Below are positions 15,589 through 27,300 of a stretch of DNA of 64,000 nt, piece by piece (position 1 is the stretch's first letter; every line of letters begins with the position of its first letter). Source of the stretch: Parafannyhessea umbonata (lineage in GTDB: Bacteria; Actinomycetota; Coriobacteriia; Coriobacteriales; Atopobiaceae); assembly GCF_900105025.1 (NCBI RefSeq), contig NZ_LT629759.1, positions 124,001-188,000 of the forward strand, given 5' to 3'. The notes under the pieces are model-generated. The model made no database searches and was not told the DNA's origin. It saw only the letters and a list, made by a program, of their open reading frames with translations. The translations under genes were made by a program, and so were the position numbers.

Positions 15589-16704
15589 CTACTCCAGCGT
15601 GGCGGCTGCCTCCTTAAGCAGGCTCACGATGGGCAGGTGCTGCGGACATGCCTGCTCGCACTGTCCGCACTGGATGCACTCGGACGCCAGCGTGTCGCCG
15701 GCGCGCCGCACGTAGTCCTTGCGCGAGCGCTCCAGGTTGCCAAAGAGCTTGTACTCGTTCACGGTGCGGAAGATGTCCGGAATGTGCATGTGCACGGGGC
15801 AGCCGCCCGTGCAGTAGTGGCACGAGGTGCACGCAATGCGATCGATTGCGTCGAACGCGCGACGGACCTCGTCCACCGTGGCCGCCTCCTCCTTCGAAAG
15901 CGGCTTGAAGTCGCGCATGAAGCTCAGGTTGTCCGCCATCTGCTCCGGGGTCGACATGCCACTCAGCACCATCATCACGTTCGGAAGCGATGCCACAAAG
16001 CGGATTGCCCACTGTGCGGGCGAGGCCGTCGCGTCCGCGGAGCGGAAGATCTCTGCGACCGCAGGCGGAAGCGCGGCCAGCGTGCCGCCCTTCACGGGTT
16101 CCATCACCACCACGGGAACGTCGTGCGCCACGGCGACCTCGTAGTTCGCGCGAGACTGCACCACCGGGTCCTCCCAGTCGGCGTAGTTCAGCTGCAGCTG
16201 CACAAACTCCACCTCGGGATGCTCCGTCAGCAGGCGGTCAAGCAGTTCCGGCCCGTCGTGGAACGAGAACCCCATGTGCCGCACCAGCCCGCGCGCCTTA
16301 AGGTCGCGCACGTACTCCCAGATGCCGTACTTATCGTACAGCCCCACGTTGTCGCTGGACAGCGCATGCAGCAGATAGAAGTCGAAGTAGCCGGCGCCGG
16401 TGCGCTCCAGGCTCTGCTCAAACTCCGCCTTCGCGGCGGCCTCGTCCTTCGCGGCCCACTCGCCGGCGTTCAGCTTCGTCGCAAGGTAGTACGAGTCGCG
16501 CGGGTGGCGCTCAACCAGCGCCTGTCGCACGGCGTCCTCCGACCCCTCGTACACAAAGGCGGTGTCCACGTACCTGCCGCCCGCCGCAAGGAACTCGTCC
16601 ACCATTTGCGCGGTCGTCCCGACGTCGATGGTCCCGTCCTCGCGCTTCGGCAGGCGCATCATGCCAAATCCCAGCTTGATGCAGTCAGGTGCAAGGGTCC
16701 TCAT
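15589..16704 (-). CDS. Aldo/keto reductase with C-terminal 4Fe-4S motifs
   Basis: A 371-residue fusion. Residues 1-~270 are an aldo/keto reductase barrel (GFGMMRLP, DTAFVYEGSED with catalytic Asp/Tyr, ATKLN with Lys, YLLHAL with His). From ~290 a ferredoxin-like module carries CTSCHYCTGGCP and CIQCGQCEQACP, enough for two 4Fe-4S clusters. This architecture is widespread in anaerobes and probably couples ferredoxin to carbonyl reduction; the substrate is unknown. The ATG at 16704 has GGAGG six bases upstream. The gene ends 36 bases from the last dyad of the array. Confidence 0.88.
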   Translation of the reverse strand: MRTLAPDCIKLGFGMMRLPKREDGTIDVGTTAQMVDEFLAAGGRYVDTAFVYEGSEDAVRQALVERHPRDSYYLATKLNAGEWAAKDEAAAKAEFEQSLERTGAGYFDFYLLHALSSDNVGLYDKYGIWEYVRDLKARGLVRHMGFSFHDGPELLDRLLTEHPEVEFVQLQLNYADWEDPVVQSRANYEVAVAHDVPVVVMEPVKGGTLAALPPAVAEIFRSADATASPAQWAIRFVASLPNVMMVLSGMSTPEQMADNLSFMRDFKPLSKEEAATVDEVRRAFDAIDRIACTSCHYCTGGCPVHMHIPDIFRTVNEYKLFGNLERSRKDYVRRAGDTLASECIQCGQCEQACPQHLPIVSLLKEAAATLE

Positions 16705-16811
16705 GGCAGCCTCCAGCTTGCTCGTCGCGGTCGCTTCAACTACCAATTGTGCACCAATCGGCGTCCCGCGTGCGTCCCGCGTCGCCACGCCGCGCAGGCC
16801 CCTCCGCCGCC

Positions 16812-16824
16812 GGGCGAGAAGAGC
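16812..16824 (+). repeat. Isolated copy of dispersed motif (GGGCGAGAAGAGC)
   Basis: Lies in the 143-base gap between the reductase and the HAD gene, followed by CGCCCC. Confidence 0.6.
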
Positions 16825-16847
16825 CGCCCCTTTCGCGGGCGCCCAGC

Positions 16848-17798
16848 CTACGCCCGCGGCCTGAAGTACGGCAGCGACTCCACCTTCCGGTCGCCGGCAG
16901 GCCGCGCGCGCATGGCGAGGCCGCGCTCGTTTTCCGCCTCGCACATGAAGTCCGGCATGCGGCCCTCCGTACTCGCGCGGGCGATGTCCTCTATCGCGTC
17001 CGCCACGGCGTCGTCCGCACTCGCGCCAATGTGCCAGCGCGCCGCGCTTGCCACCTCCGGAACGGCGTTCGCAACGGCGACGGAGTTCGGATAGAACCCC
17101 AGAAGCTCCAGGTCGTTCTCCGCGTCGCCAAACGCGGCCACCTCGTCCACGCCAATGCCCAGGTGCCGGCGCAGCAGCTCCGCTCCCTTCGCCTTCGACC
17201 AATCCTTAGGCGCAACGTCGAACATGGGCACCTGCGGCCCGGGAGACATCAGCCTGATGCCGGGGCACAGCGCCTCCAGGCGCTCGCGCACCTCGCCCAT
17301 CCGCCCCACGCCGCCCATCACGTGGATGTTCGACTTCACCAGCGGACCGTCCGGCAGGTGGTCCATCACCACCACGTCGTCGCTGTCCGCGCGAAACGCG
17401 CGCCGGGCGGCGTTAGGGTCGTCGCTCACGATCACGCGCACGGGCTCCATCGTCTCGGCGCGCGTGATCACGTTCAGCATGAAGTTTCGGTCTCCCACCA
17501 GCTCCGCCGCCAGGCGCTCCATGCCCTCGCGGTCAAGCTCCACCTGTCCAATCAGCTGTCCGTCCGCAAGCACAAGCTGGCCGTTGCTCATCACGGCAGA
17601 CTGCGTGCACTCGCGCGCAAAGCCAAACGCCGCGCATGCGCCCTGGCGGATCCTTCCCGTCGTGGCGGCAAACGTCACGCCCGCGGCCTGCGCGTGCCTG
17701 ATGGCGGCGATGGCGTGGTCGGTCGCGCGCGTCAGCCCAAAGTGAATCAGCGTCTCGTCCAGGTCGGTCAGGATGAGCTTTATCAAACGTCTTCCCAT
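16848..17798 (-). CDS. HAD-superfamily (Cof-type) phosphatase
   Basis: 316 residues. Motif I is LTDLDETLIHFG (the usual DxDGT has Glu for Gly). TTGRIRQG is motif II; SKAKGAELLRRHLGI and FGDAENDLELL form the Mg-binding C-terminal motifs. It probably dephosphorylates a sugar phosphate or cofactor. The start at 17798 (MGRRLIKLIL) matches the family but lacks a good Shine-Dalgarno sequence. It is a paralogue of the HAD gene at 1312 with low similarity outside the motifs. Confidence 0.8.
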   Translation of the reverse strand: MGRRLIKLILTDLDETLIHFGLTRATDHAIAAIRHAQAAGVTFAATTGRIRQGACAAFGFARECTQSAVMSNGQLVLADGQLIGQVELDREGMERLAAELVGDRNFMLNVITRAETMEPVRVIVSDDPNAARRAFRADSDDVVVMDHLPDGPLVKSNIHVMGGVGRMGEVRERLEALCPGIRLMSPGPQVPMFDVAPKDWSKAKGAELLRRHLGIGVDEVAAFGDAENDLELLGFYPNSVAVANAVPEVASAARWHIGASADDAVADAIEDIARASTEGRMPDFMCEAENERGLAMRARPAGDRKVESLPYFRPRA

Positions 17799-18013
17799 CT
17801 GCAATGCGCCGCCAGCCGGGCGCGGGCGTGCTTCCAAGGTCCACCATTATGCACGACGCTTGTGGTCTATCCGTGTATGGCGCGCGCGGCCAGCGCCTTG
17901 CGGGCGCTGCGGCAACGCCCGCTCAAATCTAGTGCGCCCACGCGCCCGCGTGACGCATAATTGGAACGGAACGCACGCATCCCGGCGAGCACCCGTCGTA
18001 AGGAGACCATGGC

Positions 18014-19564
18014 ATGAACAGCACGCACGCGACCCTGCAGAGCAAGGACCTCTCCCGCGCCATCGAGGTGGAGGTGTACGGTGACGCAGGCCAGCCCGTC
18101 ATAGTGCTGCCCGAGGGCGACTCCTCGTTCGCCAGCTGGTCGGAGGGCGGCATGATCGATGCGCTCGCCCCGCTCGTCGATTCCGGCATGATGCGTCTGG
18201 TCTGTACGGATTCCGTCGACCTCATGGGCTGGTACTCGCGCTACGCCGTGCCTGAGTATCGCCTTTCAAACATCAAGAACTTCTTCAAGTTCGTCGAGAA
18301 GGACCTGCTGCCCTTCGTCGCGGCCACGTGCGAAGATAATCGCCCGCCCGTTCTTGCGGGCGCGGGCATGGGTGCGCTGAACGCGTGCGTGCTCATGCTG
18401 TCCAAGCCGCAGCTCTTCGGCGGCCTCCTTGCGCTCTCGGGCACGTACGACGCGCGGCGCTTCGTCGTGGGCGAGCTTCCGGACGGCTGGGAGGAAGTCT
18501 CCCCGGTCGACATGGTCCCCGCGCTTCCCCAGCGCGGCAAGGCGGTCCGCCTGCTCAATGGCCTTCCGCTCGCATTTGTCTGCGGCCAGGACGCAAGCGA
18601 GGACGGCATCGACACGCAGCGCGCGCTAGAGCAGGCGTTTAGCGACCGCGGCATCGACGCCACGTTCGAGTACTGGGGATACGACGTCCGCCACGACTGG
18701 GAGTGGTGGCGCAAGGAGGCCGCGGAGATGCTCCCCGCGGTGCTCTCGCCGGAGGGCCTTGCGGACCGCAGGCTCAGCGCGTCTCTCGCCTACGCGGAGC
18801 GCGAGGCAAAGCACGCGGCCACGCAGCTGGCAGACGCGCAGGCGCGCCTCGCCGCGGCGCGCGACGCACTGAAGATCGCCAAGCACGATCTGGACGTCAC
18901 CACCAAGCGCGCAAAGCAGGAGGAGAAGAGCGTGACCACGTGCGGCGAGGCCGAGGCGGAGCTCTTGAAGGCCGCCCGCGTCGCATGGGCGGAGCGCGAC
19001 CGCGTGGCAAAGCTCCTGCACGACGCGGAGTCCGTGGCAAACGAGGCCCAGGCAAAGGCCGATGCCGCCACGAAGTCCCGCCGCGACGCGGAGTGGATAC
19101 TGGGCGAGGCGCGCGCGGCAGCCTCGGCAGCCAGGGCCAACAACGAAGCCGCACAGGAGTCTGTCACGGCGTGCGAGGAGGAGGCCGCGTCTGCCACCAG
19201 GGAGGACGCCCTTGCGCAGGAGCGCCTGAAGAAGACCCAGGCCCTCATCGAGGAGGAGCGCGCCAAGGCGAAGGCCGCGGCAGAGCATGCGCTCGAGCTC
19301 GCGCACAAGCCCGCCGCGAAGAAGCCTGCCGCCAAGAGGTCCCGGTCAACCCGGAAGTCAGCTGCAACCAAGGAGCCAACGGCCTCTAAGCCCGCAGCCG
19401 CGAAGCCCGCGGCCACCAAGGTGCCTGCAACCAAGAAGCCGGTCGCGAAGAAGGTGCCCGCTCCCGCGAAGGCAACTGCCAAGAAGCCCGTGGCGCCGGC
19501 AAAGTCCGTCCCTGCGGCAAAGTCCGCTCCCGCAAGGAAGCCAACTCCCAAGACCGCGGAGTAA
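18014..19564 (+). CDS. Esterase-like protein with coiled coil and H1-like tail
   Basis: 516 residues in three parts. Residues 1-~245 are an alpha/beta-hydrolase of the esterase D-like type (VLPEGDSSFASW, nucleophile-elbow-like AGAGMGALNACV with Gly-x-Gly in place of Gly-x-Ser, DVRHDWEWWR near the expected catalytic His). Residues ~255-425 are a long Ala/Glu/Lys heptad-rich coiled coil. Residues ~430-516 are a Lys/Ala/Pro repeat (KPAAKKPAAKR, KKPVAKK) like bacterial histone H1-type tails that bind DNA or polyanions. The apparent loss of the catalytic Ser suggests a scaffold rather than an enzyme. The start has AAGGAG 8 bases upstream. It is transcribed alone. Confidence 0.65.
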   Translation: MNSTHATLQSKDLSRAIEVEVYGDAGQPVIVLPEGDSSFASWSEGGMIDALAPLVDSGMMRLVCTDSVDLMGWYSRYAVPEYRLSNIKNFFKFVEKDLLPFVAATCEDNRPPVLAGAGMGALNACVLMLSKPQLFGGLLALSGTYDARRFVVGELPDGWEEVSPVDMVPALPQRGKAVRLLNGLPLAFVCGQDASEDGIDTQRALEQAFSDRGIDATFEYWGYDVRHDWEWWRKEAAEMLPAVLSPEGLADRRLSASLAYAEREAKHAATQLADAQARLAAARDALKIAKHDLDVTTKRAKQEEKSVTTCGEAEAELLKAARVAWAERDRVAKLLHDAESVANEAQAKADAATKSRRDAEWILGEARAAASAARANNEAAQESVTACEEEAASATREDALAQERLKKTQALIEEERAKAKAAAEHALELAHKPAAKKPAAKRSRSTRKSAATKEPTASKPAAAKPAATKVPATKKPVAKKVPAPAKATAKKPVAPAKSVPAAKSAPARKPTPKTAE

Positions 19565-19645
19565 CTCTTCCGTCCGGCACACCGCCAGCCCAACCACGCC
19601 GCCCCGTGGCCTGTTCCGCGGGGCGGCGCCGTGCGTCGTGGGACC

Positions 19646-20578
19646 CTACAGCCAGACCAGGTTCGCGAGCCCCACCACCAGGGGCACGGTCACGATGGAG
19701 AGCAGCACGGACACCACGACGGTCTCGACGGCGTACGCGTAGTCCGCGTCGTGAAGCTGCGCGTACACGGCGACGTTTGCGCCCACGGGGCACGCCGCCG
19801 CGATCAGCAGGGCCATGCGCATCTGGTACGGCATGCCCGGGATGACGGAAAGCAGCGCGAGCGAGAAGAGCGGCGACACCACGATGCGTGCCAGTGCCAC
19901 GCGGTAGTTTGCCACGCGCGCAAGCATGCGCCGCACATCCGTCTGCGCAAGGTAGACGCCGATCATGAACATGGCGAGCGGTGTGTTCAACGCCGCAACG
20001 TCGTCCAGGCAGGTGGTGACGACGTCCGGCAGGGGAGGCTGCGTGCAAAACAGCGCGACGCCCACCAGCGACGCGATCATGAATGGCGCGGTCGCCACGT
20101 CACGCAGCACCTGGCGAGGCGTGGGCGAGGGCTCGCCGTTCTGGTGGGTAAGAAGCGACACGCCGTACGTCCACTGGCCAATGTTCATGAGCGCGATAAA
20201 GCCCACGTTGTAGAACACGCTCTTCGCGCCAACCGTCGCGACCACAAGCGGTATGCCAAAGAAGCTCGGGTTGCTGAACGTACCCGCGAAGTTGCCGATA
20301 GCGTCCCTGCCGCAGACCACGCGCGCAACAACTGCGGCCAGCACCAGCAGCACAAGCGCGACCACCGTGCCCAGCACCAGCGCAAGCGCGTGCTCGGGCG
20401 TGCGCTCAATCATGAAGCTCTTGATGATGACGGCGGGAAGCGACAGGTAGATGAGCACGTTGCCTATGACGCGGTTTCCCTCCATCGAGATCTTGTGCGC
20501 CCGAAACATCGCATACCCCACGCCCACCAGCACAAACATCACGAGCACCTGCTTCGCGAGCACTATGGACATCTGCAT
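19646..20578 (-). CDS. AEC-family auxin-efflux-type transporter
   Basis: A 310-residue membrane protein with about ten hydrophobic segments in two halves. It has the AEC-type segments VLVMFVLVGVGYAMFRAHKIS, NFAGTFSNPSFFGIPLV, NTPLAMFMIGVYLA and AACPVGANVAVYAQ. These carriers export or import malate or other organic acids in bacteria; the substrate is not predictable here. The ATG at 20578 has GGAGGG eight bases upstream. It converges with the esterase gene. Confidence 0.85.
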   Translation of the reverse strand: MQMSIVLAKQVLVMFVLVGVGYAMFRAHKISMEGNRVIGNVLIYLSLPAVIIKSFMIERTPEHALALVLGTVVALVLLVLAAVVARVVCGRDAIGNFAGTFSNPSFFGIPLVVATVGAKSVFYNVGFIALMNIGQWTYGVSLLTHQNGEPSPTPRQVLRDVATAPFMIASLVGVALFCTQPPLPDVVTTCLDDVAALNTPLAMFMIGVYLAQTDVRRMLARVANYRVALARIVVSPLFSLALLSVIPGMPYQMRMALLIAAACPVGANVAVYAQLHDADYAYAVETVVVSVLLSIVTVPLVVGLANLVWL

Positions 20579-20897
20579 GGGTGGCTCCCTCCGTCGGGCG
20601 CGCGGCGCCGGTTTGCAACGGTCACCCATGATAGGACCATCCACACGCGCGGCTCGCCGCGACCTGCGCACATGCAGAACGAACACCCGTCCATGCGGAA
20701 TGTACATGCAACAATTGGCAAACTTGTACTTCATTTATAAGACATTTCGCTACTTACCGATTATTTGACCTGCAGATATCCCATATAGATTGAATATCTG
20801 CAGCAAAATGGCTACCATTCCCAAAAAGCGGCGGCCGCACACCGCGGGGCGGGCGCTCGCCGCACGGCAAGGCGTATAGGATCGATTGGAACCCACC
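20579..20897. other. AT-rich intergenic region with a 10-bp dyad
   Basis: A 319-base gap between a leftward transporter and a rightward small gene. It contains CTGCAGATAT (20770-20779) and its exact complement (20794-20803) around an AT-rich loop, which could be an operator or stem-loop. No ORF with coding character was seen. Confidence 0.5.
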
Positions 20898-21128
20898 ATG
20901 CGTAAGACCAAGACCTTCGAGGGCAAGCACCACGTGTACGATACCGAAAGGGCGGAGGAGTGCGGGCACCGCACATTCGGTGCGTTCGGCGACCCGGACG
21001 GCTACGAGGAGACCCTCTACAAGACGAAGGGCGGTCTGTACTTCGTGCTCGGCACGGGCGGCGAGGCCTCTCCGTACCCCACCCAGGACATAAGGCCGCT
21101 CACCGCCGTGGAGGCAAAGCAGTTCTAG
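20898..21128 (+). CDS. Small conserved-looking hypothetical protein
   Basis: 76 residues (MRKTKTFEGKHHVYDT...), acidic and aromatic, with GGLYFVLGTGGEASPYP in the middle and a terminal TAVEAKQF. There is no signal peptide or membrane segment. The composition and codon use look genuinely coding, but I do not recognise a family. The Shine-Dalgarno sequence is weak and a TTG start at 20886 is an alternative. Confidence 0.5.
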   Translation: MRKTKTFEGKHHVYDTERAEECGHRTFGAFGDPDGYEETLYKTKGGLYFVLGTGGEASPYPTQDIRPLTAVEAKQF

Positions 21129-21285
21129 CCCGGCGGCCGCGGTCGCACAAGCGTGGGGCGGCGCCGGCGAGCTCCGTCCCTCTATACACGGTTCGGTCCT
21201 TGCAATGCGGCACGGGTTGCTTCATCGTTGATGGCGTGCGCGGGTGCGTCCCGCGCCTCGCGATCTCAAGGCTGGAGGCAGCAAC

Positions 21286-21765
21286 ATGGCAGAGCAGCGC
21301 AGCGACGTGATTTCCTGGGACGAGTTCTTCATGCGGGTGGCTTTTGCCGCAAAGCTCCGCAGCAAGGACCCCAACACCCAGGTCGGTGCCTGCATAGCCG
21401 ATACCGACCATCGCATACTCTCCGTTGGCTACAACGGTACGCCGCATGCCATAACGGACGAGGCCTTCCCCTGGGGCGACAGCGACGACCCCCTCAACGA
21501 CAAGCACAGCTACGTCATCCACGCGGAGGCCAACGCCATCCTCAACTTCCGCGGAAGCCTGAAGGACATGCAGGGCGCCACGGTCTACGTCACGCTCTTC
21601 CCGTGCCACGAGTGCGCAAAGCTCCTGGTCCAGGCCGGCGTCGGCGAGGTCGTCTACCTCGACGACAAGTACGCCGGCACCATGGACAACCTCATCAGCA
21701 AGCGCACGCTCGACTCCTGCGGCGTCACGTACCGCAAGGTTCAGATGCCCCACGGCCTGTCCTAG
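21286..21765 (+). CDS. dCMP deaminase-family protein
   Basis: A 159-residue zinc-dependent deaminase. It has TQVGACIAD, the HAEANAIL motif with catalytic Glu and the PCHEC zinc motif in the TLFPCHECAKLLVQAG segment. It would convert dCMP to dUMP (or a related nucleotide) for dTTP supply; the same family includes ComEB of competence operons, but no competence gene is adjacent. The start follows GGAGG by seven bases. It is followed 33 bases later by the SGNH-like gene. Confidence 0.85.
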   Translation: MAEQRSDVISWDEFFMRVAFAAKLRSKDPNTQVGACIADTDHRILSVGYNGTPHAITDEAFPWGDSDDPLNDKHSYVIHAEANAILNFRGSLKDMQGATVYVTLFPCHECAKLLVQAGVGEVVYLDDKYAGTMDNLISKRTLDSCGVTYRKVQMPHGLS

Positions 21766-21775
21766 CCGCCCCACC

Positions 21776-21788
21776 GGGCGAGAAGAAC
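21776..21788 (+). repeat. Copy of dispersed motif before the SGNH gene (GGGCGAGAAGAAC)
   Basis: It fills most of the 33-base gap between two same-strand genes and lies 10 bases before the next ATG, where a Shine-Dalgarno sequence would be expected. Confidence 0.65.
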
Positions 21789-21798
21789 GCGCCGTCCC

Positions 21799-22404
21799 AT
21801 GCGCATCCTCATGCTGGGAAACAGCCTCACCACGGCCCATAGCCTGCCAGACCGCCTTGCCTCCGCGCTCGACGCGGAGGTGGTGGTGCACGCCCGCGGC
21901 GGGGCACGCCTTGCGGAGCACCTCAACCCCAAGACAAGAAACGGTGCCCGCACGCTCGCGGCGCTTGCGCCGGTGGGCCCCGGCGGGGAGCCTGCCCATC
22001 CCTTCTGGGATTACGTCGTCCTGCAGGAGATGTCCCACGCACCGGCCACCACGCCCGAGGCCTATGCAAGAAGCGTGGCGGCCCTCTGCGCGCTCGCCCG
22101 CGGGGCGGGCGCCACGCCCGTCATCTACGCAACCTGGGCCTACCGCGAGGGGAGTTCCAAGCTCGCGCGGCTGGGTCTTTCCTACGTCCAGATGCACGAC
22201 CTCATGCACGATTCGTTCGTTCGGGCCGCCGCCCAGAACGAGGCCATACTCGCGGATGCCTGCGACGCCTTCTATGGGGCGGCGGATCCTGCCGCGCTCT
22301 ACGCACCGGACGGCGTCCACCCCTCCCAAATGGGAACGGGGGTCGCGGCGTCCGTTCTGGCACGTGCCATGGACGCCGCGACCCCCTGGTCGCACGCTCG
22401 TTGA
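21799..22404 (+). CDS. SGNH-hydrolase-like protein
   Basis: 201 residues. The start MRILMLGNSLTTAHSLP resembles the first SGNH block (GNSxT, Ser nucleophile). YVVLQEMSHAP is block III-like, and YAPDGVHPSQMG has the C-terminal Asp/His pair. This architecture hydrolyses esters (acyl groups on sugars or lipids). It lacks a signal peptide, so it is likely cytoplasmic. No good Shine-Dalgarno sequence is visible and a dispersed-motif copy occupies its leader; it may depend on read-through from the deaminase gene. Confidence 0.72.
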   Translation: MRILMLGNSLTTAHSLPDRLASALDAEVVVHARGGARLAEHLNPKTRNGARTLAALAPVGPGGEPAHPFWDYVVLQEMSHAPATTPEAYARSVAALCALARGAGATPVIYATWAYREGSSKLARLGLSYVQMHDLMHDSFVRAAAQNEAILADACDAFYGAADPAALYAPDGVHPSQMGTGVAASVLARAMDAATPWSHAR

Positions 22405-22428
22405 CCTGCGGCTGTGTGCCCGATTGGG

Positions 22429-24366
<1,938 letters not shown>

Positions 24367-27300
24367 ATGAATTGGGATGCATTCAAAAACAGAGCGCAGA
24401 CCAATGGCAAGAAGAGGATGCCGCGCAGGCATCGCCATGCCGTCGAGCTGACCGCCACCTGCGCCTGCGCGCTGCTCGTCACGCTGTCCCTCGTGCTGCC
24501 CGCGTTCGCCGCCGGTGCCTCCAACGATGCCCAGACCGAGTCAACGACCGTCGCAGCCACGACGGACAACTCCTCATCCTCCTCGAGTAATGAAAATGTG
24601 TCGGGGGGGGGTACCTCTCAGGACGGTAGCGCCTCTGCATCCGTAGAGAAGGACGAGTCATCTTCGGATGAATCGTCGAGTGCAAGTGATAACGCGTCAT
24701 CCTCCGCTGCTGCAGCTGCGAAGGCAGCTCCTCTGCTTGCGGCGAGTAACGCGAGTAACGTGACCACGCTTTCGGGAAACAGCACGCTTCCCTCCAATGG
24801 TGCTTCAGGCACCTACCAGCTTACTGATAACGTTACCCAGAGCTACACGTCATTCATTTCTAGTGACGTGACCATCGACCTCAATGGTCACACCCTTAAC
24901 TACACTGGCAACCAGAGCCTGTTCCACGTGCAGAGCGGCGGCAAACTCACTATTGTCGATTCCTCCAACACTGCTTCCAACAATGTTGTGAGAACGAGCA
25001 CCGTTGACGCCAAGAACGATGCGTCCTCCATCGGGAAGACGGCAAGTATCGAATGGAATGGCAGTGCGCCTTCCAAGCTCACTTACTATGTGACTAAGTC
25101 GGACGTCAACACTAACGGAGTCAACACTAACGGACTTGGTACTACCGAGACTTGCGAGAAGCATGAGGTCACTCCGGGCGGCGTAATTAACGCCACGAAT
25201 TCAACTGGTGCCAACTCGGTCATCTACATGGACGGTGGCGAGCTCAACCTCCAGGGTGGCATGATCACGATGGCGCACGCAAGCGAGTATTCCAGCACTG
25301 ACGGCCACATCATCGACGTCAACGGCGGCACGTTCAACATGACTGGCGGCTACGTCTGCGGCGGCACGTTCCAGACTGGCAGGAATAGCCATGACCATGG
25401 TGGCGGCATCCTTGTTCGCAGTGGCTCCATGGAGCTCTCTGGTGGTGTCATTGCCGCCAACAGCGACGGTGAGGGTGGCGGCATCTACAACTCCGCGACC
25501 CTGAAGATCAGCGGTGGCGTAGTCAGCGGGAATGAGGTTCCAGTCAGCAGCTATGGCGGCGGCATCTCCTCCGTTAACGGTACACTTACCGTGTCGGATG
25601 GCTTCATCACTAACAACGTCATGAGCAAGTATTGCAATAATGACGGCTGGGGCGATCATGGCGGAGGTGGCATCGCCGCCAGGGGCACTGCGGGAACGCT
25701 CAGCATCACTGGTGGTTATATCACGGGCAACAAGTCCCAGGAGGCTGGTGGTGGCGTCTATGCCGGCGCTAACAATGCCGGTCTCAAGAGCTTTACTATC
25801 TTTGGCGGCATCATAGCCTCGAACGCCTCGGAGCAATCCGAAGGCGGTGGCGTGCGCGTCTCCCAGGGCACAAAGGCCGTCTTCAATTCCACGAACGGCA
25901 AGACATTCATCACCAACAATGCCTGCAACTCCACCTTCGACTGGGGCGGTGGCGGAGTCTTCGTCCAGGCGGGCGATGACAAGACGCATGTGGCGAACGG
26001 TAACCTCATCGTTGAGAACGCCCTGATAACGGACAACACCGCTGGTGGCTATGGCGGAGGTGTAGCGGCATGCCCAACGGGCGAAACTGTAGTTACTCAT
26101 ACGCAGGGCGCTGCCATCTACGATAACCATGACGCTCGTAGTTCCGATAATGCGAATATGTCAAGTGGCGGTCATGACAAGGATATGGACTCCACTGTCG
26201 CCTATAAAGACACTACCTTCCGCAACAATGGCCATGCAGACTACTTCCTAGTGCGCAGTAAAGGTAACAGCAGCTACATCTCCGTTATCACTGGCCGCAT
26301 GCTGGGTGACGGCGCTGCGAACTGGTCTGGATCCGTTGATGGAGTGAAGACTGATATCGATCCCAACTCGGGTGCAGAGGCCACGTACATGGTGGGCCTC
26401 ACGGCGAAACCGGACCAGGCTGCCAAGACTGCTGCCATTGGAGCGGCGACGCTGATCATCAGCGGCAACTATTCTCACAACCATGGTGGCGGCATCATGA
26501 CCAATGGCGGCGTTACTCTCGGCCATGTTGAGAACGTCGATATCTACCCTGGCCTCAAGCTCAATGCCAAGAAGGCTCTTACGCAGGATGTTAAAGATGC
26601 GTCTAGCCAGCTGACCAAGGACGAATACACCTTCGTTCTGCTTAGCCCTGACTCCTCGACCAGTGCTGCTCCGTATTGGAATGAGGATGGGACGCTGAAC
26701 TATGGTGGATGCTCCGAAGCAGCTCGTACGACGAACGCTAAGAGCGGAGCCATTCAGTTCAACGTTAGTAGCCAGTACTCCCAGGCTGGTAAATACCGCT
26801 ACTACGTTGCGGAGATTCCCAACTCGAGCGATACGGATACGAGGACGAAGGCCTACGACAAGACGATCTATCGGATTGATGCTCAAGTAGCCGAGAGCTC
26901 TTCAACGACACTCCTGAAAATCAAATTCACGCATTACACGGTCTCTAGCTTGACCGTTACCCCCATCACTAACGGAAAGGATGGCAGTAGCTATACGCCG
27001 TCCATTACGACGAACGATGGCATCGTCGACTTCACGCTCACAAAGGATGGCAACAGCAACGATGCTGCCTTTACGAACGCGCTGAAGCCATACTCCACTT
27101 CCGGCTCGTTCACACCGTCGGTCAAGAAACACGTCGATGGCGGCGAGGTCAAGGAGTTTACTTTTGAGCTCTATAGCGCGGACGGCTATAAGGATGGCAA
27201 GTGGGACAGCAGTAAGGTGATCGACACCAAGACCACCACGAAGTCCGACGGCTCGTACGCCACGGTGACCTTCGACACCATCAACTACACCAACCTCGGT

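Noticed and set aside
26000-26600. Glycine-rich repeats in the adhesin as DNA tandem repeats
   Set aside because: The GGG turns recur in protein but the DNA is not repeated at fixed spacing. They reflect the beta-helix fold.
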